Assembly: GCA_005116745.1 (NCBI GenBank)
Contig: SWDS01000001.1
Span: forward strand, 277,657-341,656
Direction of reading: 5' to 3'
From: Nitrospira sp.
GTDB lineage: Bacteria > Nitrospirota > Nitrospiria > Nitrospirales > Nitrospiraceae
Length of the DNA stretch: 64,000 bases
Shown here: in pieces, positions 54,997-64,000 of the stretch
Numbering within the stretch: position 1 is the first letter of the stretch
Layout of the letters: every line of letters starts with the position of its first letter
Notes under the pieces: generated by a model
Told to the model about the DNA's origin: nothing
The model's input: only the letters and a program-made list of their open reading frames with translations
Database searches by the model: none
Program-made: the position numbers and the translations under genes

Positions 54997-56736
54997 TTAG
55001 CGATGGGTTACTGTTTGAGTGGAGAAGCCCTGGAGTTTCTTCCCGACCTGCGCCTTCGTGTCACCCACAGTGCCACCTGACTCTGACCACTGCGTAATCA
55101 CGATTTCTATTCGTCGATTCTTACTCCGGCCTTTTTCCGTGTCATTGGCCGCGATCGGGTTGCTATCGGCGTACCCCATGGCTTTGACGCGGTCGGCCTC
55201 AAGCCCTCCGTTGATCAATATTTGAATGGCATGTTCCGCCCTGGTCCGGGAGAGCTCGATATTATTCCGAAAGCCCTTCCGAGGGTCGCTCCGGAGCGGC
55301 GCGTTGTCCGTATGGCCGGCAACCTCGATGTTCTGGTAGCGGAATCCGTGCAGGACAGCTCCGATCCGCTCGAGCAACGAAGTGCCTCCGAGGGTCACCG
55401 CAGCATCACCGGTGGGGAACAATTCGGTGGTTGCAAACGCGAGGGTCAATTTATTGCCTCGTTGCCTCAACGTTGCACTGCCCTTCTTGAGTTCGGGCTG
55501 TAAGAGGCTGGCGAGACTCTCGCTCATCTTCCCGAGGTCGCTACTTGATAAGGATTCTGTGTCATCTGCAACCGCGGGGAGGGAGGCAGGGGAGGATGGG
55601 AGGAGGTTCGTCACGGCTAGGTTCTGATCGAGGGATTGCAGCGGAATCGTGTTTTTATCGGCACCGCTGTCCTCTTGGGCAGGAACAGGCTCGGCTTGCT
55701 TGGACGCATTGCGTTCGAGGTCTGTCAACAATTGCTTGGTGCGTGCGAGTTCCGTGTCTCTTGCCATGAGTTGAGGATTGAGATCCGCCAGCTTTTGCGT
55801 GACTTGTTTGAGGTCGTCCTTGAGCTGCGCTAGTTCTTGCTCTTTCCGCGCTGTCTGCTGTTCAACTTCGGTTGCACGGCGTTTGGTTTGGGCCAGTTCC
55901 TGTTCTTTCCCCGCCATCTGTAGTTCGACTTCAGTGAGGCGACGCTTGGCCTGCGCCAGATCTTGGTCTTTCCCCGATGCCGTCAGTTGCTCTGCTTCGG
56001 CTGGGCGGCGTCTGGCCTGTGCCAGTTCCTGCTCTTTCCGCGCCGTCTGCTGTTCGGCGTCGGCAAAGCGACGTTTGGCCTGCGCCAGCTCTTGCTCCTT
56101 CCCTGCCATCTGTAGTTCGACTTCGGCAATTCGGCGTTTAGTCTGTGTCAGTTCCTGTTCTTTTCCTGCTATCTGTTGTTCGGTGTCGGCTGCACGGCGT
56201 TTGGCCTGGGCCAGCTCCTGTTCTTTCCCTGCCATCTGTAGTTCAACTTCAGTGAGGCGACGCTTGGCCTGCGCCAGGTCCTGCTCTTTCTTTGCTGTCT
56301 GTTGTTCGGCGTCGGCTGCGCGGCGTTTGGCCTGCGTCAATTCTTGCCCTTTCCCTGTCGTCAGCTGTAGTTCGACTTCGGAGACTCGACGTTTGGCCTG
56401 GTTGATCTCCTCAGTTTGTGACGCAAGATCCTCTCGAAGCTTCTTAGAGTTCTCGTAGGCATTGGATTGCAGGGCGGTGATCTCATTATCTTTGGCATGG
56501 AGTTGGATAACTAACTCACCGATCCGTCGCTTGGCATTCTCCAGATTGCCGGCAGCGAGTTGTCGCTCGAGCTCATCGATTCTTTGCCTGGCCTGCTGAA
56601 GATTGGTTCTCGTCACGCTCAATTCATCTTGCGGCGACTGGCCGGCTGCATCTCCAACGGCCAGAGAAAACGGCACAACTCCGCAGAACATGGCGAGGGA
56701 TAGAAGCGTGAAGGCCGATAATGTTTTGATGATCAT
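54997..56736 (-). CDS. OmpA-family protein with long coiled coil
   Basis: The 579-residue protein has a signal peptide (about 1-27), a coiled-coil region to about residue 340 including nine near-identical 21-residue units, a linker, and a C-terminal OmpA-like peptidoglycan-binding domain. That domain has NIEVAGHTDNAPL, NIELSRTRAEHAIQIL, VKAMGYADSNPIA and KNRRIEIVI. It probably reaches from one membrane to the cell wall as a rigid rod. It has no beta-barrel. The repeat number is likely to vary between strains. Confidence 0.9.
   Translation of the reverse strand: MIIKTLSAFTLLSLAMFCGVVPFSLAVGDAAGQSPQDELSVTRTNLQQARQRIDELERQLAAGNLENAKRRIGELVIQLHAKDNEITALQSNAYENSKKLREDLASQTEEINQAKRRVSEVELQLTTGKGQELTQAKRRAADAEQQTAKKEQDLAQAKRRLTEVELQMAGKEQELAQAKRRAADTEQQIAGKEQELTQTKRRIAEVELQMAGKEQELAQAKRRFADAEQQTARKEQELAQARRRPAEAEQLTASGKDQDLAQAKRRLTEVELQMAGKEQELAQTKRRATEVEQQTARKEQELAQLKDDLKQVTQKLADLNPQLMARDTELARTKQLLTDLERNASKQAEPVPAQEDSGADKNTIPLQSLDQNLAVTNLLPSSPASLPAVADDTESLSSSDLGKMSESLASLLQPELKKGSATLRQRGNKLTLAFATTELFPTGDAAVTLGGTSLLERIGAVLHGFRYQNIEVAGHTDNAPLRSDPRKGFRNNIELSRTRAEHAIQILINGGLEADRVKAMGYADSNPIAANDTEKGRSKNRRIEIVITQWSESGGTVGDTKAQVGKKLQGFSTQTVTHR
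55825..56397 (-). repeat. Nine 63/66-bp coding repeats (three heptads each)
   Basis: Units read AKRRLTEVELQMAGKEQELAQ and variants; seven have 21 residues and two have 22. Two unit types (one with EVELQ, one with EQQT) largely alternate, making a 126-bp higher-order repeat. Twenty-one residues equal three heptads, so the array extends one coiled coil in register; the two 22-residue units insert a skip. Confidence 0.9.
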
Positions 56737-57068
56737 GTTTCACCCACAAGCTGCTAAGGTGCAGTGACCATAAATGAAGTCGCGCTTCATCAACGAATTT
56801 CACTAGACTGATGTGTTCATGAAATCCGTTCACGAGGCACAGGCGGAAGCGCCTGTGTTGAACTCTCAATCGATGTTGGCGCTTCCCCTCTCCGTAAATG
56901 AGGAAACGAAGAAAGAATCCTATCGTCTTCCTGATTCACTTTGCAACGGGGCTGTGAAGCCCTTCACCTAATGTGATGCCTGCTCGTCCATCATCTGTGG
57001 GCTGTTGCTATATCAGTAGGCAAGCTCGGACACAGCGGCGAACTGAGTGAGACGAGTCGCTGCCGGCA

Positions 57069-57395
57069 TTACTCCATTGGGTAAAGCGGATCTTTGCTCG
57101 TAGGCCGTTTCACTCGTTCGATGACACTTCCCGAGCACCGATAGGCTTCCTGATTCAAGAATGGGAAAATAAGCATGAGCCAGCTCGATTCCACTTGCAC
57201 GTCGTCGGGTATCAATCGTACGCTCCTTTCGCGCGCGGTCAGCTTCAGATTGAGCAGACAGCCTTCTTGCGTGTACCCGCCCGCAGTTACCCGTGCGGAT
57301 CGATCCGATCCTCCTGCAGCCTTATCAGTGTGGGAAGCGCACCCCGCTAGAAACATTGAAGTGACGACAGTAAGCGTTGCGTAAACGCGTTTCAT
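57069..57395 (-). CDS. Small lipoprotein of unknown function
   Basis: The ATG at 57395 follows GAGGTAGTT. The 108-residue product has a lipoprotein signal (LTVVTSMFLAGCAS) and a short mature domain with two further cysteines (EGCLLNL, YRCSG) that could form a disulfide. I do not recognise the family. No gene is coupled to it. Confidence 0.65.
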   Translation of the reverse strand: MKRVYATLTVVTSMFLAGCASHTDKAAGGSDRSARVTAGGYTQEGCLLNLKLTARERSVRLIPDDVQVESSWLMLIFPFLNQEAYRCSGSVIERVKRPTSKDPLYPME

Positions 57396-58032
57396 AACTA
57401 CCTCAAGAAATCTATAAATACCGACCGGATTGGTGATTGCAGTGAACCTCAAATCATGAGCTGCGGATTGCTTGGTGAGAGCGCATACTCATCGCCACAA
57501 AGGTTTGCGCGTACAGATCACAGGATCGGCTAGATTGTCGGAGAAATACACGAAGGGTGTCAAGAAACGAGCAGAGAGGTCCGAATTTGAAGGCGATGTA
57601 TCAGACATCCCATGGAGGGTGAAAGGTCAGAGCAAGCCTTCACGCCGTGGTCCCCACCTTTTGTGGATAACCTTGTGAACAAGTCTGTTTCTTTGTCGGA
57701 CTATGCTTCAATGACATGTCTATTCATCAAACTGCCCACTTTTTAGGCGTATGTACCCTCTTGGAATAGCCACCACTAATAGTGGCTCATGCGTATGCTT
57801 TGCGATGTTTTCGCGCATTCCTAGCAATGTGTATTCCGTGGCCATAAGCAAGCCATTCGGGAGTCACTGATCAGATCGACTCGTGCATCGCTATCCACAG
57901 CCATGAGAATTTCCTGTGGATCATAGATGAATTGCTGCGTCTGGAGCGCTCTATCTGATCTGTCAAGAGACGGTCTGAACAGAACGCCGTCTCGTTGGGG
58001 AAGAAGGTAGAGCCAAATGGCTGGGAGCCGCA
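57396..58032. other. Intergenic stretch without a convincing gene
   Basis: Several short open frames exist on both strands, but none has a ribosome site, motif or natural composition. The word TAGTGGC occurs twice near 57770 (CCACTAATAGTGGC), a small palindrome. I see no RNA gene. Confidence 0.5.
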
Positions 58033-58209
58033 CTACTTTTTTCGATACACATTGAGCCCGATCTTCTCTTGTCGATCCGGAATGGTCACGTTCCCTTCCG
58101 TCGAGGCAATGATGATGGTCTTGCCTGTTGAAGAGGGACCGAATTCCTTTGAAAGGTCCACTCTAATCGTCAACACAGACCCTTCGACGCTCATCTCAAC
58201 ATTTTTCAT
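58033..58209 (-). CDS. Small conserved 58-residue protein
   Basis: An ATG at 58209, preceded by AAAGGGTAC, opens a 58-codon frame: MKNVEMSVEGSVLTIRVDLS, then KEFGPSSTGKTIIIASTEGN, ending GLNVYRKK. The alternating hydrophobic pattern suggests a small all-beta protein. I recall near-identical short hypothetical proteins in several bacterial phyla, without known function. It is easy to miss because of its size and because a false frame runs opposite. Confidence 0.75.
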   Translation of the reverse strand: MKNVEMSVEGSVLTIRVDLSKEFGPSSTGKTIIIASTEGNVTIPDRQEKIGLNVYRKK

Positions 58210-58376
58210 GATCGTACCCTTTCAGTTGCACAAATGGTAGTTCCTTGGTTTTGAACATCGATCCCCCATGACCCATTCACGGGATTAACCGCTGGCTGCG
58301 CCAAGGCCGAGCCCGGAATCAGGTTCTGCATGTGGCTCGATTTGAGAATCGACCGTTTCCTCACAAGATCAGGGGG

Positions 58377-58838
58377 CTAGCGAGCCAAGGTCGTGCTAGA
58401 GAGCTGCTTGGCGATGTTAGGTAAATGTTTTTGGGCATCGGCACCTTGAAAGCTAAAGGTCAGCACAAAACCCGAACACTGAGTGTACCCGGTGCCGCCA
58501 GGGCCTTTGCCGTTTCGAAAGTCACCGATGACCATCTCCCCTCCTGTACAAACCGGGAAGGCCGATCGCTTGAACTCCGGGTTCTGCAAGGAGATGTCGA
58601 TGATCTGTTTGGTCTCTGTCACGGTTTCGCTTTGGAGGTCGATGTGCACGTACATTGACAGCACCTGACCGTTGGGCCATTGCCATGCACACCCTTCACC
58701 CGTTCCCATTCGAGACTGGACCGCAGCCAACTTTGGGGATGAGAGCAGGCTACAGACTTGAGCGGCCATAGGGCTTTCGGCCTGGACAGATGATGCCCAG
58801 AGTATTCCACCGATGGCGATGAAGTGTCTCAGCTTCAA
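58377..58838 (-). CDS. Periplasmic hypothetical protein
   Basis: The 153-residue protein has a signal peptide ending WASSVQA. The mature part has four cysteines (QVCSLL, EGCAWQW, PVCTGGE, TQCSGF), suggesting two disulfides, and resembles small secreted DUF3558-like domains in layout only. The neighbourhood gives no functional clue. The roughly 270 bp upstream hold no gene. Confidence 0.65.
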   Translation of the reverse strand: MKLRHFIAIGGILWASSVQAESPMAAQVCSLLSSPKLAAVQSRMGTGEGCAWQWPNGQVLSMYVHIDLQSETVTETKQIIDISLQNPEFKRSAFPVCTGGEMVIGDFRNGKGPGGTGYTQCSGFVLTFSFQGADAQKHLPNIAKQLSSTTLAR

Positions 58839-59111
58839 GTTGTTTTTCCTTTGAAGAGCAACACCTGCGACAATGAACAGACGGACGAATTGTAGTCCCG
58901 GCGATTTGACGATTCAATGGTCTGTTCCTCGGCCCATGAAATAGCAGATCGCAAGACGCAACTATACCGCAGTACTTTTTGATTACTCCTCGACGATTCG
59001 TTGGATTTTGAATTCAAAGAAAAGCAGTGATACACGATACAAGACCCGACCACAGATGAGCCTCCAAGGGGCGTCAGGTAGAAGTAAACAGTGGTGCAAT
59101 CGCCGTAGGGA

Positions 59112-60593
59112 TCAGAAGCGAGAAGTAATTTTCTTTACTTGCCATGTATGATCTTTCTCATTCAGGGTGGCACATAAAATTGTTTTCCCGTCGGTGCGGA
59201 CATTCACCAAACCATAGATGAGACCAGTGACGATTTGTGTTCGATCGAGTCGTCTTTTGACGGTAGTCGGTCTGAGATCTCCGGCTTTCGTTGTTTGCGC
59301 TTCTATTTTGATCGTGTCCAGTTGGGTCGCCTCGATGGTTGTCGTTTCACCGTCCCTCGTGATGGTTACTTTCCTCGGCTTGCCGAGAGCAATACTTTGA
59401 GCGAGTTCCGTCGAATAAACCAGAGGAGTCACGATTTGATCTTGAGAGATCTCCAAATGGCCTGTCGTGGCGCTTGCCGCAACGATACCAGGGCGTGGAT
59501 GGTCATGGCCTTCATTGTCGCCGGAGGAAATCACGGTCACAGCCGGTCGCATGGCACTCAAGAATTCGTACGACACATCATCGCTGCCGTGGTGGCAGGC
59601 CTTGGCAACATCGCATAAGAACTCCATCCGATTGCCAGCGTAGTCTTCTAATAGAGAGCGTTGACTGTCGGTATTGAGATCGCCTGTCAGGAGGATTCTC
59701 GATCGGCCATAATCGAGTCGCAGGAGAAGACTATTGCCGTTCGTATTCTTACTTGCGGACGAACCGAAGTTGTGGAGCGAAGGTTTACCCCTAATCGTCG
59801 TTTCGAACGGAGCCAGGATACGAATCGCCACATCACCGTTGCTTCCATCAAATCCGGGAAGGTACCGATTAACCTGGCTTAACCTCTGGATCGGAGTTGC
59901 GGTCCCGGCGATGGTTTTTGCCTTGGTGACGTGCTTCATGAAGTCCGCCCATTCGCCTTGCAGTTTTGGCTCCGCATCATTCTTCAGCGCCGCCACGACT
60001 TGTGCCCGTTTGTCCATCAGTTGAGTCAAGAACTTCTTGTCGTCCGTTGTTGGTCCTAACCACCGCTTATGAGTGGTAGGATTGACCCACCAGCCGACGC
60101 CCGCGTGATAGAACGCATCGACTAGGATTTCATCCGTATCCAGTTCCGTACTCTGCGACGTATCGAGCAGATCTGACAGGCCGCCATAATGGTCCGCATC
60201 GTTATGCGAGGCAATCATCGCATCGAGGTGGATCTGGTTGAGACCGTAATCCTTGGCGAATTTCCAATCAACGAAGTCGGCCGCATTCTTGCCCGTCGGT
60301 TGCTTGGTGCGATCGAATCCTCCATCGAGCATGATGTGACGGTTATCGGGGGTGCGGATCAAGACACCATCTCCCTGGCCGACATCAATGAAGTACACTT
60401 CCAAGAGGGATTCGTCGCCGATCGCATCAGAATCTACGAATCCGGTCTTTCCGCGAGTGCGCACCTTTGTGCGAGACCCGGCAACACTCAGCACCGCGAG
60501 GTGATCCCCCCACAGAAGTTCCAGTAATTTCTTGTTGCCAGTAGCAGCCTCAAACAGCGGTGTTGTATCCGTCGAGACATATTGAATAGCCAT
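59112..60593 (-). CDS. SH3-like plus ComEC/Rec2-type metallo-beta-lactamase-fold hydrolase
   Basis: The 493-residue protein begins with an SH3-like segment (about 25-60; DHLAVLSVAGSRTKVRTRGK) and then the metallo-beta-lactamase domain of the ComEC-C type. Signature elements are FIDVGQGDGVLIRTP, IMLDGG, ASHNDADHYGGL (the H-x-D-x-D-H metal site), RILLTGDLNTDSQ and KACHHGSDD. There is no membrane domain, so it is not a DNA-uptake channel; it is a soluble hydrolase, perhaps acting on nucleic acid or nucleotides. It is the third of three leftward accessory genes. Confidence 0.82.
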   Translation of the reverse strand: MAIQYVSTDTTPLFEAATGNKKLLELLWGDHLAVLSVAGSRTKVRTRGKTGFVDSDAIGDESLLEVYFIDVGQGDGVLIRTPDNRHIMLDGGFDRTKQPTGKNAADFVDWKFAKDYGLNQIHLDAMIASHNDADHYGGLSDLLDTSQSTELDTDEILVDAFYHAGVGWWVNPTTHKRWLGPTTDDKKFLTQLMDKRAQVVAALKNDAEPKLQGEWADFMKHVTKAKTIAGTATPIQRLSQVNRYLPGFDGSNGDVAIRILAPFETTIRGKPSLHNFGSSASKNTNGNSLLLRLDYGRSRILLTGDLNTDSQRSLLEDYAGNRMEFLCDVAKACHHGSDDVSYEFLSAMRPAVTVISSGDNEGHDHPRPGIVAASATTGHLEISQDQIVTPLVYSTELAQSIALGKPRKVTITRDGETTTIEATQLDTIKIEAQTTKAGDLRPTTVKRRLDRTQIVTGLIYGLVNVRTDGKTILCATLNEKDHTWQVKKITSRF

Positions 60594-60781
60594 AGGGATT
60601 ACTCCATTCCAGTCAGTTGTTGACGAATGCTTTTAAGTAGATGTTAAAACTCATGGACTCTTCGGAATTCGGTTCTGATAAGTGGATCTAGGCATCCACT
60701 GGGCTTTAGGCTTCATGTGGACCGCTGTGTATCATCGTGTGTCCAAACAGTTCCTGTCGGTAGATCAGATCAGCCAAGGTT

Positions 60782-61873
60782 TCACGCTTGCCTCGTGGCT
60801 CGAAACTCTCTCTGCGCTTCGAGTTTTTTACTCAATTCTGAGCGGAGCCCCAACATTTTGTTCAACAAGCCAAGCCAAAACGCGCTTCCTAAGCTCACGA
60901 GGATCCATGTGACAAAGATTCCGGAGGTCAATTCAGCTCTCTTGCAATGCTCAAAGAATGGGATGGGTCTGTCGACTATCGGAATTTTACAAGCCAATTC
61001 CTTTGGCGTATTCTCGCCAAACAACCCCTTCACCTCACCAAGCTGCATCATGTCATTCGCAGCCTTTTTCAGTGCTTGACCACTTTGTTCGCACGGGTCC
61101 TTAACATCCGGGCTAGTCTTGCCATCTCGACATTTTTGAAACTCGTCATAAGCCTTTTGAAGCGATGGGAGATTGGTTTCGGTTGCCGTCGCTAGTTTAG
61201 CGCTAAGGATTTGGTCTTTGTTTAAACGATCAAATAAATCGATTGAGTCCACCGGCCAATTAATCAAGAGCAGGGGTAAGGTGAGAAGGATGCCAAGAAA
61301 TTTCCCGAATGCGCTGACATCTTCAGTAGCGCGATCCAATACGTCATCAAACCGGGCGAATATCTTTGATGCGAGCTCAGGTACTATTTTCTGCATGGCT
61401 TTCGTGCGCCACAGGTGAGCCGGGAGCGTCGGGTCCTTGGTTTCCTCCGCAAGAATCGCTTCTTCAAGTTCCTGCAATTTACTCTTGGCTCCAGTTTCAT
61501 CGGCAAAGCCTAACTTGGTGGCCAGCTCGTTATCAGAGACCGCTTTGCGCAAGAGGAGCAGCACGAACTCTTCGCGACCTATGTGTTTTGGCGCCCCTGC
61601 CAGGAAATATGAGCTGAGTTTATTTAGTGCTCCCCCAAATTTCTTTCCAAAGATCGAACTCCCTTTATTGAGAAGCGCATCCACATTCTGCTTCGCAAAC
61701 GCTTTTTCAAAGCCAATTTCCTCTAGCATGCTTGCAAGCCCATTGCCGACAGCTCTGCCTTTCGTTTTGAATATGAGCACCCATGTTTGGGCGGCAAAAG
61801 TCGTCACGATAGATAACAGCAGCATGACCAGTGAGAAGCCTATTAGGACGTTCAGATAGTGCAAGATATTCAT
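60782..61873 (-). CDS. Two-helix membrane protein of unknown function
   Basis: The 363-residue protein has an N-terminal hydrophobic helix (LIGFSLVMLLLSIVTTFAA) and a C-terminal one (GIFVTWILVSLGSAFWLGLL) with about 290 mostly helical residues between them. The middle includes FGKFLGILLTLPLLLINW, a possible third membrane or re-entrant segment. Two cysteines lie near KCRDGK and DPCEQSG. I do not recognise the family. It precedes the metallo-beta-lactamase gene by 188 bp on the same strand. Confidence 0.7.
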   Translation of the reverse strand: MNILHYLNVLIGFSLVMLLLSIVTTFAAQTWVLIFKTKGRAVGNGLASMLEEIGFEKAFAKQNVDALLNKGSSIFGKKFGGALNKLSSYFLAGAPKHIGREEFVLLLLRKAVSDNELATKLGFADETGAKSKLQELEEAILAEETKDPTLPAHLWRTKAMQKIVPELASKIFARFDDVLDRATEDVSAFGKFLGILLTLPLLLINWPVDSIDLFDRLNKDQILSAKLATATETNLPSLQKAYDEFQKCRDGKTSPDVKDPCEQSGQALKKAANDMMQLGEVKGLFGENTPKELACKIPIVDRPIPFFEHCKRAELTSGIFVTWILVSLGSAFWLGLLNKMLGLRSELSKKLEAQREFRATRQA

Positions 61874-62024
61874 GGACCTACTCCGTTAAGTTACGGTGAG
61901 GGGCGGTACCCATCTTCACCTATTCGCGGATTCACCCAGCGGTACAAAATTTTGGCGCCAGACTCACCTATTCGCCTTGTTCAGTGGCTTCCAGAAAGAC
62001 TTCCGGTACGTTGTCTTGTTGGGA

Positions 62025-62200
62025 GCTAAAGCATTTCTTGCGCCACACGCATCTCAAGGGAGAAGGCCTGACATTTCGACGACCTCGGCGATGTGTTTAA
62101 GCGTTGAACAGCCTGTGTCTGTATCTAAAGAGATTCTGTGATGGATCGGATTGGATACAACCGATGTTGGAGGAAATGGTTGGTGATTTATGCTGGTCAA
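62025..62200. repeat. Diverged repeat, copy 1
   Basis: This segment matches 63581-63755 in the same orientation, sharing blocks such as GCTAAAGCATTTCTTGCGCCA-like starts, CCTGTGTCTGTATCTAAA-like middles and an 18-bp identical run containing GGATCGGATTGG. The copies differ at many positions. They flank the DUF2278 gene. No conserved protein is encoded. The rest of the 61874-62378 gap shows no gene. Confidence 0.7.
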
Positions 62201-62378
62201 CGGGGTGAGGCCTGATCAGCTAGCAGTGTTGTCAACACATCGTGGATGTTGTGCCTCTGAAATCACTATACTAATCCGCTTGTTTGAGCTTGCTGCTTGT
62301 TGAAGGGTGCGAGGTTGTGTGGTGTTGCGTTCGTGGTTCGACGGCCTCACCACGAACGCAATTCTCTGTGATGCTCGA

Positions 62379-63401
62379 CTAGAACACGATCGTCCATCCT
62401 TCTTGTTTCGCCTGCTGGGCGGTATACGAAACACCGTCCACCTTTAAGCCCTTGTTGTTCAGCAGGGTAATAATCCCACCCTTGTTTCCCAATTGAACGG
62501 TCTGGGGAAGCGTGACGACGAACGTGGCACCGTGGTTGATGACGCCGGAGAGGGTGTGGGTCTTCTTGAGCCGATCGGCAATCTTCCATCCAGTCAGATC
62601 AATCGATTCCGGTGATGCATTAAGCAACGTGACCGTTTCTTGTTCCGGCGCTGGCCCGATCGGATTCACTAGCGCACCGACGATCCGAACGAGATGATCG
62701 GGTTCCGTTGGACTTGGCTGTGGTCCGGGGCCAGGATTCGGTACGTCGGGACTGGCATGACCGGTGCGGTCGTCGGTGTGCCAGGCTTGGGATTGGAACG
62801 CCAAGAAGACCCCGACCCATTGACGGGAACCTGGAAAGGCAAACAGCAAGCCTCCATCCTGCCAAACGCCGTCGTCACTCTTAAAACGTGGAGTATTCCC
62901 CTGATTCATATGAATGTCGTGAATGCCGTTGCCCGGGGTGAAGCCAAATATTTTGTCGGGCACACCTTCCTCCGGTCCCCAGCGTTCTCCAAACGCATAG
63001 ATCAACGCATCCGGTTCAGTAATCGCGCGAGCCACATAGTGCTCAATCTGATCACTCAAATCATTGTTCGGACCAGGGAGATTTGGTGGCAGGAGCCGCA
63101 TGTCAAGACGATTGAACAGATTGCCACGAATGAAATCGAGTGCCTGTCCTCCGGGTTGACTTCGCAAGGGTGTGAATCCAATGGGGAACTCCGGTAGAGA
63201 CGCCGTGATTGAGTGCTGGAAATCGTCATCGACTAAGAACAGTAGTTCGGATGGGCTGAGTTGGGATTTCACATTCACCGCAATCCGGTACTGGACGTCA
63301 CCCGCTGCCATATGAATCTGGAAATGGGGAGAACTGGCCTCGGTTTCTCGCTTGCCCCCAATGGCTTTGCCTTTGAGCACTCCGTATTTTTTTAATGGCA
63401 T
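62379..63401 (-). CDS. DUF2278 (YukJ-like) protein with C-terminal lamin-tail domain
   Basis: The 340-residue protein starts MPLKKYGVLKGKAIGG and carries the DUF2278 core (HFQIHMAAGDVQYRIAVNVK, FPIGFTPLRSQPGG, IYAFGERWGPE, GIHDIHMNQGN, WVGVFLAFQSQAWHTDD). A Pro-rich linker leads to a lamin-tail (LTD) domain (about 235-340; VTLLNASPESIDLTGWKIAD). DUF2278 proteins have no established role; His and Asp in DIHMNQGN might form a metal or catalytic site. LTD domains mediate binding in secreted or nuclease-linked proteins. No signal peptide is seen. Confidence 0.82.
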   Translation of the reverse strand: MPLKKYGVLKGKAIGGKRETEASSPHFQIHMAAGDVQYRIAVNVKSQLSPSELLFLVDDDFQHSITASLPEFPIGFTPLRSQPGGQALDFIRGNLFNRLDMRLLPPNLPGPNNDLSDQIEHYVARAITEPDALIYAFGERWGPEEGVPDKIFGFTPGNGIHDIHMNQGNTPRFKSDDGVWQDGGLLFAFPGSRQWVGVFLAFQSQAWHTDDRTGHASPDVPNPGPGPQPSPTEPDHLVRIVGALVNPIGPAPEQETVTLLNASPESIDLTGWKIADRLKKTHTLSGVINHGATFVVTLPQTVQLGNKGGIITLLNNKGLKVDGVSYTAQQAKQEGWTIVF

Positions 63402-64000
63402 CCGTTACCTCCGTCGTTGTGTCGGGCAGGGTTGATGTAGAAATGATCTCGTTCCGTTGTCCATATCGGACAGATGAGCGTGTATAGTCTGAAACCTGTG
63501 AGAATGTTCAGGTGGATATCCGCCACGTAAGTCAGTATCCACGCCAGACGCCATCGTGAGAACCTACTTTGTATTGGATGGCTAAAGCATTTCTTGCGCC
63601 ATGTGCAGCTTAAGCAAAAAGCCTAGTATTGCAACGGCCTCGGCGAGGTGTTTCGGAGTTGGACAACCTGTGCCTGTATCTAAATGGATTCCACGGTGGA
63701 TCGGATTGGATACAGAAGGTGGTAGAGGACATGCTGCGGATTTATTCTGGTCAACTGAATATGGATGGTTCAGCAAGCCAAAATTTCATGGTAATCAGGT
63801 GACGAGTCATAAAAACCTTGGGTTGAACATGTGCTGGTTGGATGAGATAGCTCGGAGTCGGACAGACGAGATTGAAGTGAGAGGGTAATGTCGGCACTGA
63901 AGGAAGGATGAGTGGCGGTACGGCGAGTCAATGCGTAGGCCAGACCACTAGTGTCCGGTTAAAAATCAAACAGAATCATTTGGTTATGGGGTGGTGGTGC
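63402..64000. other. Gene-free right end of the window
   Basis: Apart from the repeat copy no convincing gene is seen. The last 50 bases contain CTAGTGTCCGGTTAAAAATC, which resembles the terminus of some insertion sequences; the element itself would lie beyond the window. Confidence 0.4.
63581..63755. repeat. Diverged repeat, copy 2
   Basis: This is the direct-orientation counterpart of 62025-62200. It lies upstream of the DUF2278 gene start, while copy 1 lies after its stop. Confidence 0.7.

Noticed and set aside
57821..58240. Open frames near 57821-58033 (minus) and 57995-58240 (plus)
   Set aside because: The plus-strand frame is the shadow of the 58-residue minus-strand gene; the other lacks a start signal and motif.
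59112..60593. ComEC DNA-uptake channel
   Set aside because: The protein has only the metallo-beta-lactamase-type domain; the membrane channel and OB domains are absent.
63582..63776. 64-residue open frame inside repeat copy 2
   Set aside because: The frame is not preserved in repeat copy 1 and has no ribosome site.

Overview
The window is about 58% GC, densely coded bacterial chromosome with a Gram-negative envelope (TolC-type outer-membrane protein, ADP-heptose genes, OmpA, lipoproteins). The cytochrome b558-type succinate dehydrogenase, the run of unusual IHEDF-type receiver proteins and the deoxyhypusine-synthase-like gene beside gmhA fit a Nitrospira-like member of the Nitrospirota. That placement is inference from gene content. 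I found no rRNA, tRNA, CRISPR array or intact transposase.

Left part (1-21 kb): one large co-directional block. It starts with an envelope-export module (5'-truncated TolC-type protein, HlyD adaptor, a membrane adaptor carrying a cytoplasmic GAF domain, and an M50 metalloprotease fused to a lipoyl/HlyD arm). A giant protein of about 2700 residues follows (LEPR...FDGA N-terminal motif, DUF4347, two LamG-like domains, seven FG-GAP-like repeats, cadherin/PKD/CSPG modules, C-terminal membrane segment). Then come a membrane histidine kinase and four consecutive paralogous receiver proteins: a kinase fragment lacking its ATPase, two hybrid kinases and a diguanylate cyclase. Together they look like a dedicated export and surface-display system under phosphorelay and c-di-GMP control. 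No ATP-binding transporter subunit is visible.

Middle (21-53 kb): mostly housekeeping. sdhCAB; a zinc-ribbon PilZ protein; lemA with two TPM-domain genes; bactofilin; murJ; ogt; dtd; an isoaspartyl peptidase; a WYL regulator; mtgA; engB; a leftward rfaE2-mfd-ppiC-surA-like operon; a large hybrid kinase; and a leftward nfeD-SPFH-gmhA-DHS-like-sprT operon. Inside this lies an AT-richer accessory insert (35.2-36.9 kb) with a PD-(D/E)XK nuclease-like gene and a partner ORF broken by an in-frame stop, next to an AAA+ ATPase. A 155-bp element with inverted ends follows engB.

Right part (52-64 kb): accessory character. It holds an orphan CARF/HEPN (Csm6-like) protein whose HEPN arginine is replaced by alanine, a YbgC-type thioesterase, a frameshifted protoglobin, and an OmpA protein with a nine-unit 21-residue coiled-coil repeat. 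A 58-codon gene is followed by a leftward group of an SH3/ComEC-like metallo-beta-lactamase, a two-TM membrane protein and a DUF2278-lamin-tail protein. Diverged copies of a roughly 175-bp repeat flank the last gene.
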